This document shows positions 1-6,911 of a stretch of 51,729 bases of DNA, in pieces. The position numbers and the translations under genes were made by a program. Source of the stretch: Porticoccaceae bacterium (GTDB lineage Bacteria > Pseudomonadota > Gammaproteobacteria > Pseudomonadales > Porticoccaceae); contig JAGPUQ010000014.1 of assembly GCA_018069525.1 (NCBI GenBank), positions 1-51,729 on the forward strand, given 5' to 3'. Under the pieces are notes generated by a model. It saw only the letters and a list, made by a program, of their open reading frames with translations. It did no database searches and was not told the origin of the DNA. Numbering within the stretch: position 1 is the stretch's first letter; each line of letters opens with the position of its first letter.

Positions 1-774
1 GGTGCTTATAAGGCGCCCCGTGCCGCCGACGGCATCCACCCAGACCTTAACGGTATCTGGCAGACGCTGAACGAGGCCAATTACGACCTGGAAATTCACA
101 TGGCCCGCCCGGCCATGGCGCTACGGGACGGCCCTGCCGGACCGTTACCAGCAAAAGACGTCCTTAAGCTAGGTGCGGTCGGCGCAGTGCCACCTAGCCT
201 GGGCGTTGTTGAGGGCGGCAAAATCCCCTACACGCCTGAGGCTCTGGCGATTAAACAAGAAAACCAGCGCAACTGGCTGGAACGCGACCCCGAAATTAAG
301 TGCTATCTGCCCGGGATACCACGGGCCACGTATATGCCTCACCCCTTCCAGATTTTTCAGGGTGACGATTCGATATTCTTTGCTTACCAGTATGCTGGGG
401 CGGCGAGAGATATCTTTACCAAAGACCCTGGCCCGGCTCCGGTAGATAGCTGGATGGGGCAGTCAGTCGCGTCCTGGGAAGGCGACACCCTGGTTCTGGA
501 TGTCACCGGCATTCACCCCGATACCTGGCTAGATCGCGCCGGCAACCATCACAGCGATCAACTCCATGTGGTGGAGCGCTTTACGCCAATGGGCCCCAAC
601 CACCTCCAGTACGAAGCGACGATTACTGACCCACTGACATACACCAAACCGTGGAAAATCAGTATGCCGCTCTATCGTCGCATGGAAACCAATATGCAAC
701 TATTGGACTTCAAGTGTGTCGAATTTGTGGAGGAATTATTGTATGGAGACCTTCGAGCAAAACCCCTCGATTGA
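1..774 (+). CDS. Hypothetical protein, 5'-truncated by the window edge
   Basis: The reading frame is open from base 1 and ends at TGA 772-774, so about 257 C-terminal residues are visible. The first in-frame ATG at 100 is probably internal, because the residues before it (including the string PDLNGIWQTLNEANYDLE) read as ordinary protein. There is no known catalytic motif. The soluble, Trp- and Pro-rich sequence resembles the uncharacterised secreted proteins that often sit beside DUF6152 genes in marine proteobacteria. The DUF6152 gene follows 141 bp downstream on the same strand. Function unknown; that it is a real gene is supported by its length and codon structure. Confidence 0.75.
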   Translation, partial: GAYKAPRAADGIHPDLNGIWQTLNEANYDLEIHMARPAMALRDGPAGPLPAKDVLKLGAVGAVPPSLGVVEGGKIPYTPEALAIKQENQRNWLERDPEIKCYLPGIPRATYMPHPFQIFQGDDSIFFAYQYAGAARDIFTKDPGPAPVDSWMGQSVASWEGDTLVLDVTGIHPDTWLDRAGNHHSDQLHVVERFTPMGPNHLQYEATITDPLTYTKPWKISMPLYRRMETNMQLLDFKCVEFVEELLYGDLRAKPLD

Positions 775-915
775 TCTAAGCATGATCTAAGTAAGTGGCG
801 TCGACGCCGGATTGGGCACCAAATCAAGCGTCGGGGCGTGGCTTTGCTTAACTAAAAGGCTTAATTAAACAGCTCGACTAAACAACTCAACTCTATCTAA
901 CGTGAGACCAGCATT

Positions 916-1362
916 ATGTCTATGAAAAAACATGTAATAAGCGCCGGATTGACATTAACAGCAGCATTGGCCCTGTCGATCCCTGCTATCCAGTTAAACG
1001 CACACCACGCCTTTGGCGCAGAATTTGATGCCAACAGCCCGCTGACTTTGCGTGGCGCCGTTACCCGAATTGAATGGGTAAACCCTCATGCCTGGTTTCA
1101 TATTGAAGTCACCAAAGAAGACGGCGTAAAAGAGCCCTGGAGAATTGAAGGCGGTACTCCCAACACGCTGCTGAGACGCGGTATTAACAAACGTTCTATC
1201 GCCATCGGCACAGAGATTGTCGTCGAGGGTTATCAGGCGAAAGATCGATCTAACAGCGCCAACGGTCGAAACATCACCCTGGCCAACGGCAAGAAAATGT
1301 TTATGGGTTCTTCAGGTACTGGAGCACCGACAGATGGTGCTGATGCTACTGAAGCAAGATAG
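916..1362 (+). CDS. DUF6152 family secreted protein
   Basis: A protein of 148 residues with an N-terminal signal peptide (MKKH, then a hydrophobic stretch to about residue 29, cleavage near LNAHHA). The mature part has the features I associate with DUF6152: HHAFGAEFD at the mature start, a VTRIEWVNPHAWFHIEV segment and a late RNITLANGKKMF. It is probably a small periplasmic beta-barrel fold of unknown role. An ATG at 922 (MKKH) is an alternative start. It lies 16 bp before a cytochrome gene, so the two are probably co-transcribed. Family assignment is by recognition only. Confidence 0.8.
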   Translation: MSMKKHVISAGLTLTAALALSIPAIQLNAHHAFGAEFDANSPLTLRGAVTRIEWVNPHAWFHIEVTKEDGVKEPWRIEGGTPNTLLRRGINKRSIAIGTEIVVEGYQAKDRSNSANGRNITLANGKKMFMGSSGTGAPTDGADATEAR

Positions 1363-1378
1363 GCTGGATTAAAGCCCA

Positions 1379-1852
1379 ATGAATCGCTTAAAGCTTATTG
1401 CCATATTGCTTTTACTGGGTGCTTGCAGCCCGTCTGAGCAGGCCGATCAAACGCAAGCGATACCATTTAAAGCCACAGGTGACATGGAACACACCATGCG
1501 CTGGGTATTGGACCCAGCTGCCGATCACCTGTGGGGCTCTACCGGCAGCATTATTACCGCAGAGGGCACCGAAGAGCTGGCACCGACCTCCGAAGAGGAA
1601 TGGCTGGCAGTTCAACACAGTGCGGTGGTGGTGGCAGAAACTGGCAACTTACTACTGATGCCGAGTCGAGCCCGAGATGATGGCCCCTGGCGTGACATGT
1701 CGTTGGGCCTAATCGAAGCGGGCTTGCTTGCCGAATCGGCTGCTAACGCCCGTGACCCGGACGCATTATTTGAGGCTGGCGGCCAGTTGTATCGCGTGTG
1801 TAAGTCCTGCCACGCGGTGTACGTTCAGGATGACGCACCGGCTCCTCCCTAA
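1379..1852 (+). CDS. Lipoprotein c-type cytochrome, class II (c'/c556-like)
   Basis: The 157-residue product starts with a lipoprotein signal (lipobox LLLGAC, Cys16), so it should be anchored to a membrane on the periplasmic side. A single haem-binding CKSCH lies about 15 residues from the C-terminus, the usual place in class II cytochromes (c', c556), which are four-helix bundles. Class I cytochromes carry CxxCH near the N-terminus instead. The middle is Glu/Ala-rich and helix-compatible. It follows DUF6152 closely. It could carry electrons for a periplasmic oxidoreductase; the partner is not visible here. Confidence 0.75.
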   Translation: MNRLKLIAILLLLGACSPSEQADQTQAIPFKATGDMEHTMRWVLDPAADHLWGSTGSIITAEGTEELAPTSEEEWLAVQHSAVVVAETGNLLLMPSRARDDGPWRDMSLGLIEAGLLAESAANARDPDALFEAGGQLYRVCKSCHAVYVQDDAPAPP

Positions 1853-1886
1853 TCAGCCCCTCCTTAACCAGCTCACCTTGAATCCG

Positions 1887-1934
1887 CTCTGTTTTAAAAG
1901 TACGCCTCAATCAAGATGTGCTTTTAAAACAGAG
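1887..1934. repeat. 14-bp perfect inverted repeat
   Basis: CTCTGTTTTAAAAG at 1887-1900 is exactly complementary to CTTTTAAAACAGAG at 1921-1934, with a 20-nt loop. It lies between the convergent cytochrome gene (+) and membrane-anchor gene (-). It may act as a bidirectional transcript end, although it lacks the GC-rich stem and clean U-tract of a classical intrinsic terminator. Confidence 0.6.
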
Positions 1935-1936
1935 TT

Positions 1937-1969
1937 TCCTACTAGAAATAGAACCTCCTACTAGAAATA
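1937..1969. repeat. 14-bp direct repeat pair
   Basis: TCCTACTAGAAATA occurs at 1937-1950 and again at 1956-1969, separated by 5 bp (19-bp period). It begins just after the right arm of the inverted repeat, in the convergent intergenic gap. No function is evident. Confidence 0.6.
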
Positions 1970-2002
1970 AAACTAGACGGCTTTCAGCCTCATCTCTTCA
2001 AA

Positions 2003-2058
2003 CTCGCCACTCCAGACTCGTCACTCCAACCTGGTCACTCCAATCTAGTCATTCAAAA
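2003..2058. repeat. Four degenerate 14-bp tandem repeats
   Basis: Units at 2003-2016, 2017-2030, 2031-2044 and 2045-2058 follow the pattern CTSGTCACTCCAAN; the last unit is the most degenerate and runs into the 3' end of the membrane-anchor gene. This looks like slippage-generated sequence in a convergent intergenic gap. Confidence 0.6.
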
Positions 2059-2624
2059 CTTCTTGTACCAACAAACCCGTCGCGAAACTTTAAACTCTCT
2101 GTATAGAAACCCGCCGTTGTCAGCGTTACTGTCACCGTACTTGCGCCACGGTTTTCCCAAAACCAGCCGTGGATACCATTAAACGGCGCGGTAAAAGTAC
2201 CGTGTTCGTGCTTACCTTGCCCAAGACTAAAGCTTTCCGCAAAGCCCTCTGGGCCATTCTCCGGCTCGCCATGAAAATCAAACGAGACCGTGTCGGTCGC
2301 GGTCCAGCTGTAGATGACGGCACTACCTTGAGCGAGCGGGTATTTGTATTCTACAAACTCAAAAGGCAGCAGTTGAAACGAAACGGTATCCTGATGATAT
2401 TTTGTTTTCTCTATCGCTACCGTCTCAACTAGCGGCTGTTCGGACAAACCCTTGATGCCCAACACTTCGCCTATGCCCAGGGGATCACGGTTAAACTCAG
2501 CGGGCAGGATAAACGCCGTTAGAATTAAAATAGCAGTAACTAAAGCCGCCAGGGTGGCCAGTAAAACTCTGCTACGACCCGTTTTATTTTCGAGGCTGGT
2601 TGATGTACTTTTTTTCATTGTCAT
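2049..2624 (-). CDS. Transmembrane anchor protein (HupE-associated type)
   Basis: A protein of about 191 residues with a Ser/Thr/Lys-rich N-terminus, one membrane segment (LLATLAALVTAILILTAFIL) and a DPLGIGEVLGIKGL motif just after it. The globular C-terminal part contains YSWTATDTVSFDFHGEP and HGTFTAPFNGIHGWFWENRG. This is the pattern of proteins annotated as transmembrane anchor protein, which commonly neighbour HupE/UreJ genes. The frame stays open to 2696, but that part would overlap the HupE gene; ATG 2624 or 2618 fits better. It starts about 20 bp after the HupE stop, so it is probably the last gene of that operon. Biochemical role unknown. Confidence 0.75.
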   Translation of the reverse strand: MTMKKSTSTSLENKTGRSRVLLATLAALVTAILILTAFILPAEFNRDPLGIGEVLGIKGLSEQPLVETVAIEKTKYHQDTVSFQLLPFEFVEYKYPLAQGSAVIYSWTATDTVSFDFHGEPENGPEGFAESFSLGQGKHEHGTFTAPFNGIHGWFWENRGASTVTVTLTTAGFYTESLKFRDGFVGTRSFE

Positions 2625-2643
2625 AACTCGCAATAATTTTCGA

Positions 2644-3342
2644 TTACTGCCACAGATATCCGGCAAACTGGTAACCCGCCAACACAAAGCCCGCACCCAT
2701 CAATAGAGTATTGGCGATAAAAGCGTGTTTTTCAAAATTGATCCGCTGACGCCATTGTGCCAGCACTAAAACGATAAGCCCGAGAGCCAGGGCTTGCCCT
2801 ATTTCGACGCCAACATTAAAGCTAAGCATATTCGTCACCAGGCTATCCGCCGACAAAGACAAGCCCTGTACTTTAGTTGCCAGACCGAGACCGTGGCAAA
2901 GACCAAAGATAAATACAGCCGCCCTCGCGTTCAGTTGCCAGCCAAGTACTTGCTTAAACCCATTTATATTTTCAAAGGCCTTGTAGGCTACCGACAATCC
3001 GATAATGGTATCCACCAGGTAGGCATTGACGTTCAGCTCAAGCAATACCCCAGCCATCAAAGTAATACTGTGGCCCAGAGTGAACAGGGTGACGTAAAGC
3101 AGGACTTCTCTGAGGCGACGTAAAAAAAACACCACGCCCAGTAAGTACAAAAGGTGATCGTAACCGGTGACCATGTGCTTCGCACCCAGGTACATAAACG
3201 GCACGACAGCAGACCCTTCAAGGCCTTCGACAAATCGGGCATTAGCTCCTGAGATATTATGGGCTACGGCAAGCGCCGGAACTAACATAAGTCCCAGAAT
3301 CAACCAGAGGCGCGGCGAGCAAAGAGCTTGAAGTCCAATCAC
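2644..3342 (-). CDS. HupE/UreJ-family membrane permease
   Basis: The 232-residue protein has a signal-like N-terminus ending VALAVAHNISG and about six membrane segments. Family-type motifs are visible: HMVTGYDHLLYLLG, LFTLGHSITL, FGLCHGLGLA and FNVGVEIGQ, with repeated in-membrane His and Asp residues that in this family are linked to nickel or cobalt transport. The start is GTG at 3342; no good ribosome-binding site was found, so the exact start is uncertain. It lies 42 bp after the hybrid kinase stop and just before the anchor gene. The metal specificity cannot be decided from sequence. Confidence 0.82.
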   Translation of the reverse strand: MIGLQALCSPRLWLILGLMLVPALAVAHNISGANARFVEGLEGSAVVPFMYLGAKHMVTGYDHLLYLLGVVFFLRRLREVLLYVTLFTLGHSITLMAGVLLELNVNAYLVDTIIGLSVAYKAFENINGFKQVLGWQLNARAAVFIFGLCHGLGLATKVQGLSLSADSLVTNMLSFNVGVEIGQALALGLIVLVLAQWRQRINFEKHAFIANTLLMGAGFVLAGYQFAGYLWQ

Positions 3343-3384
3343 AAAGTGGGTTGGGGAGTAATGTTTAATTATGTTTATTGCTTG

Positions 3385-5961
3385 TCACTCCCTGTTACTC
3401 CCTATTGCTCCGTACGGCAATCCCTCGGAATTACCGTCGAGTGTGGCCTTACCTTTGGGAAGCCATTTATCTAACATAAGCGCGAGGTCTTCGAGATTAA
3501 ACGGTTTGCTCATATAATCGTCCATGCCCGCTGCCAGGCAAGCCTCCTTATCACCCTCTATAACATTTGCGGTAAGCGCCACCACAATTAATTTACTGGC
3601 ACTGGAGTCTTCTTTCTCTAGTTCACGAATGGCGCGAGTAACCTCGTAGCCATCCATTTCCGGCATTTGACAATCCATAAGCACAATGTCGTATTCATTC
3701 GCCCGGCAAGCCTCGAGCGCCTGCTTGCCGTTCTCCACCAGCGTAGCCGAGCAACCAAGGCTCTCCAGCATCACCAGAGCAACCTCCTGATTAACATCCG
3801 TATCCTCAGCGAGAAGTACTTTAATAGCGGTATCCTTTCCGGAATTGCGATTAGTGACGGCCTCAGCAATAGTTGGCGCACTGCGTTGCGTCGAAATTTG
3901 TTGTTCTTGTCTACTTAGATGAACCAAACTGTCATACAAATCAGACTGCCTGACTGGTTTTAATAATCGACCATTAATTCCCGCCGCTTTTGCCACATCT
4001 TCAGGGTCGGCATCTGCAACGGAACTCAGCATAATAATTTTAATATTGTCGTACCTAATATCGCCACGGATATATCTGGAAAGCTCCATCCCGTCCATAT
4101 CCGGCATATGGAAATCAACGATTAATACGTCGTAGGGCGCACCGTTGTTATCCGCGCGCGCTAGCTCTTCAATACATTCAGGCCCACTACTCACCCCGTG
4201 ACTATCGACACCCCATGCTTCGAGCTGATCTTTGATGATTTCTCTATTGATATCCAAATCATCTACGATCAGTACGTTTAATTCTCCAATATTCGTGCCC
4301 ACAAGGTCTGAAATTGCCTCCGCCTCTATTACCGGCACATTTACGTCAAACCAGAACGTGGATCCTTTACCGACCTCACTGTCGATAAAGATCTCTCCGC
4401 CCATTTTGTTGACCAGGTTTTTACAGATTGCCAGTCCTAGACCAGTGCCACCAAAATTGCGCGTCGTGGAACCATCCGCCTGGGTAAATTTCTCAAAAAC
4501 CTTGCCAATTTTAGCTTTCTCAATACCAATTCCGGTATCCTTTACCTCGAAACGCAAGGTTCCTCGCCCGCCCTCCACATCGCCCAGCAAATCGACGCGC
4601 AATTGAATACTACCTTGCTGAGTAAACTTAATAGCGTTACCAACAAGATTAGCTAAAATTTGCCGCAGCCTTGCCGAATCGGCCTCTATTATTGACGAGC
4701 AACGGGGGGGGATGCGGCACACTAATTCCAGATTTTTTTTCTCTGCCAGCCCGACATAGGAATAAGCCAGTTCTTCCAAAAAAACTCGGAGATTGAATCG
4801 ATTGTAATTTAGCTCCAGCATTCCAGCTTCAATTTTTGAAAAATCGAGAATGTCACTAATTAAGGTTAAGAGCGTGTCGCTCGATGAAGCAATAACTTCT
4901 ACAAATCTCTTCTGCTTTTTATCCAGCTGCGTTCTTGACAAGATATCTGTCATTCCGAGTACGCCATTCAGCGGCGTGCGTATTTCATGGCTCATAGTTG
5001 CCAAAAATTCGCTCTTTGCTCGACTCGCTTCCTCCGCACTTTGCCTTGCCTGTTGCGCTTCTTCGAGCACCACTTCAAGCCTGGAGTTCTTTTCGGCTAG
5101 CTCTAGGGTTCTTTCTTCAATTTTATCTTCTAGAGTGTGTTGATGTTTATCCACCTCATTGCGATAGGACCTTAGCTTACCCGCCATAATATTAAACGCA
5201 CTACCTAGCTGCCCAATTTCGTCGTTTGTCCCTATCGTAATTTTTTGATCAAAATCGCCTTTACCTATGCCTTCAGTCATAGCTGAAAAGGCCCGCAGAG
5301 GCCTGGTTAATATTTTAACCAGGTAATAGCTAGCGATAGCTCCAATCAAGAAGACTGCAGCCGCAATCAACATTATCTCAATTACAAATTTTCGAAGCAT
5401 TGATTGCAAATTAGCATGGCTCATCGCGATTCGTATATGGCCGAGAATTTCCGACTCATTATCTGCAGGCGCATCTAAATCAAGGATTCCCAAATCCTCT
5501 CCATCACCAGCATCTACCATACTAAAAATATCAACTTTAATAACAGAATATTTTGTCGAATTTCCCGTCAAAGTAAACGTTCCTACCGACGTTTGCCCCT
5601 GCTCAAATTCTTCGTGAGCATGGGGTTTAAATATCGGCATAGACTGATCGGAAACTTTGCTTTTTCTCAACAACAATTCATTTTTTTTATTTATTATTTC
5701 TACGCTAACCAGGTTTTTATTTTCTAACAAGTCGGCGGCTAACATCTCCAGTTCTTCTTCATTTTCCGTATAAATAGCATACCCACTGTTTTTTGCTGCA
5801 ATAACTGCTATTGCTACCCCTCTCGTATTCAGCTCCTCATAAGCCGATTTTGAATGATGCCATACCGAAAAAAATGTTACCCCAATAACGCCCACTAACA
5901 ACAACAAGGCATTTGTCAGATTTACTTTTTGCGCCAGCGTTAGCGGATCCATCTTTATCAA
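3385..5961 (-). CDS. Hybrid sensor histidine kinase with two receiver domains
   Basis: An 858-residue inner-membrane kinase: TM1 about 12-34, a periplasmic sensor region about 35-190, TM2 about 192-214, HAMP about 216-268, coiled coil about 270-320, HisKA with SHEIRTPLNG (His325), HATPase with the N-box near 438-446 and GTGLGL near 506, then two receiver domains with probable phospho-acceptors Asp616 and Asp763. No Hpt domain follows, so the final acceptor must be elsewhere. The start is TTG 5961, overlapping the TGA of the upstream gene (TTGA), with AGGTG 5 nt before it. ATG 5952 is the alternative but has no well-placed site. Translation is probably coupled to the upstream binding protein, suggesting that protein feeds the sensor region. 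Confidence 0.93.
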   Translation of the reverse strand: MIKMDPLTLAQKVNLTNALLLLVGVIGVTFFSVWHHSKSAYEELNTRGVAIAVIAAKNSGYAIYTENEEELEMLAADLLENKNLVSVEIINKKNELLLRKSKVSDQSMPIFKPHAHEEFEQGQTSVGTFTLTGNSTKYSVIKVDIFSMVDAGDGEDLGILDLDAPADNESEILGHIRIAMSHANLQSMLRKFVIEIMLIAAAVFLIGAIASYYLVKILTRPLRAFSAMTEGIGKGDFDQKITIGTNDEIGQLGSAFNIMAGKLRSYRNEVDKHQHTLEDKIEERTLELAEKNSRLEVVLEEAQQARQSAEEASRAKSEFLATMSHEIRTPLNGVLGMTDILSRTQLDKKQKRFVEVIASSSDTLLTLISDILDFSKIEAGMLELNYNRFNLRVFLEELAYSYVGLAEKKNLELVCRIPPRCSSIIEADSARLRQILANLVGNAIKFTQQGSIQLRVDLLGDVEGGRGTLRFEVKDTGIGIEKAKIGKVFEKFTQADGSTTRNFGGTGLGLAICKNLVNKMGGEIFIDSEVGKGSTFWFDVNVPVIEAEAISDLVGTNIGELNVLIVDDLDINREIIKDQLEAWGVDSHGVSSGPECIEELARADNNGAPYDVLIVDFHMPDMDGMELSRYIRGDIRYDNIKIIMLSSVADADPEDVAKAAGINGRLLKPVRQSDLYDSLVHLSRQEQQISTQRSAPTIAEAVTNRNSGKDTAIKVLLAEDTDVNQEVALVMLESLGCSATLVENGKQALEACRANEYDIVLMDCQMPEMDGYEVTRAIRELEKEDSSASKLIVVALTANVIEGDKEACLAAGMDDYMSKPFNLEDLALMLDKWLPKGKATLDGNSEGLPYGAIGSNRE

Positions 5962-6893
5962 TTAAACACCTGCTTAGCGTCGGCAATTAATTGATCGGAT
6001 AAATCCAACTTACAGTATTCGGCTGTTTTAATATTTATATTTAATTCTATCTTCTGTGGGTTTTGAACACCGAGAGACGCAATCGACGACCCTCCAAGAA
6101 CTTTGCTACCCATTCGGGCATTCTGCTGCCCTATATTTTCCGCATCCCAGTCCAGGGAATACAGAGCACCGGCCTTCACCCACGAAGAAGATAGCCCGAC
6201 AAAAGGAATGCGTTTTCTAAACGACGCGAGCAATACCGCCTTAGCTGTTTGCCTCGATAAAATAATCGAATCTGGAACCCCTAACAAAACATCGACCCGA
6301 CTTAACACATCTTTTAATGCGTAGGGTAAATCTTTCGCCGTTTTGGCGCGCACCGCAATCAACTCCAAACCCATTTTTTGGGCCGTTACCTGTGCTTCTG
6401 ACACCCACCTGTGATTCTCCTCCGTGCTGTATATCACACCCACTCTGCGAGCCTGAGGTAAAATGCGTTTTATCCAGTCGAGTTGCGTTTTAACCGGATA
6501 TTGAACTACTACGCCAGTAGCATTAGGGATGGCTTTCAATTCACTTTGCGATCTAGCCACACCCACTACGATGGGCACATTCTTCGACACCGCCGATACT
6601 TTCTTAGCCGCGCCATAATCAACCGCAAAAATAAGCCCCGGCGATTTGGCTTGCGCAAATAATTTGCTATTTGCCGACTCGTCATTGCTCAGTACCAACT
6701 CACTAACGTCGATATTTTTATTTTGCTTTTCAAGCGAAGCGGAAAATCCGCTTATCATCGCCCGTGATTTTTCACAGTCGCCGCTACAAACAATCAGCAC
6801 ATCGTCGCTTCCGATCACTGCAACCGACATCGAAGCCAGGCCTGTTAGCAGGGCGCCGGCTACGATCAGCTTTATTTTACGGAGGACCTTCAT
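5958..6893 (-). CDS. ABC-type substrate-binding protein (PF04392-like)
   Basis: A 311-residue exported protein with a signal peptide (Lys-rich start, then IVAGALLTGLASMSVAV) and the two-lobed periplasmic-binding fold of the PF04392 family: LIFAVDYGAAKKV, NATGVVVQYPVKTQLDWIK, RRVGVIYSTEENHRW and VDVLLGVPDS. ATG 6893 is chosen; GTG 6896 directly precedes it. No ABC permease or ATPase gene is adjacent. It lies 18 bp after the TonB-dependent receptor stop and overlaps the hybrid kinase start, so it probably serves as a ligand-presenting partner for the sensor rather than as a transport component. That role is inference from context. Confidence 0.85.
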   Translation of the reverse strand: MKVLRKIKLIVAGALLTGLASMSVAVIGSDDVLIVCSGDCEKSRAMISGFSASLEKQNKNIDVSELVLSNDESANSKLFAQAKSPGLIFAVDYGAAKKVSAVSKNVPIVVGVARSQSELKAIPNATGVVVQYPVKTQLDWIKRILPQARRVGVIYSTEENHRWVSEAQVTAQKMGLELIAVRAKTAKDLPYALKDVLSRVDVLLGVPDSIILSRQTAKAVLLASFRKRIPFVGLSSSWVKAGALYSLDWDAENIGQQNARMGSKVLGGSSIASLGVQNPQKIELNINIKTAEYCKLDLSDQLIADAKQVFN

Positions 6894-6911
6894 CACAACA
6901 ATGCCAGGCGC

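Noticed and set aside
1887..2058. CRISPR array or insertion-sequence end
   Set aside because: The repeats are only 14 bp, directly adjacent, with no unique spacers, no cas genes and no transposase.
3385..5961. GacS/BarA assignment for the hybrid kinase
   Set aside because: GacS/BarA has one receiver and a C-terminal Hpt domain; this protein has two receivers and no Hpt, so it is not the expected activator system of the Csr-like RNAs.
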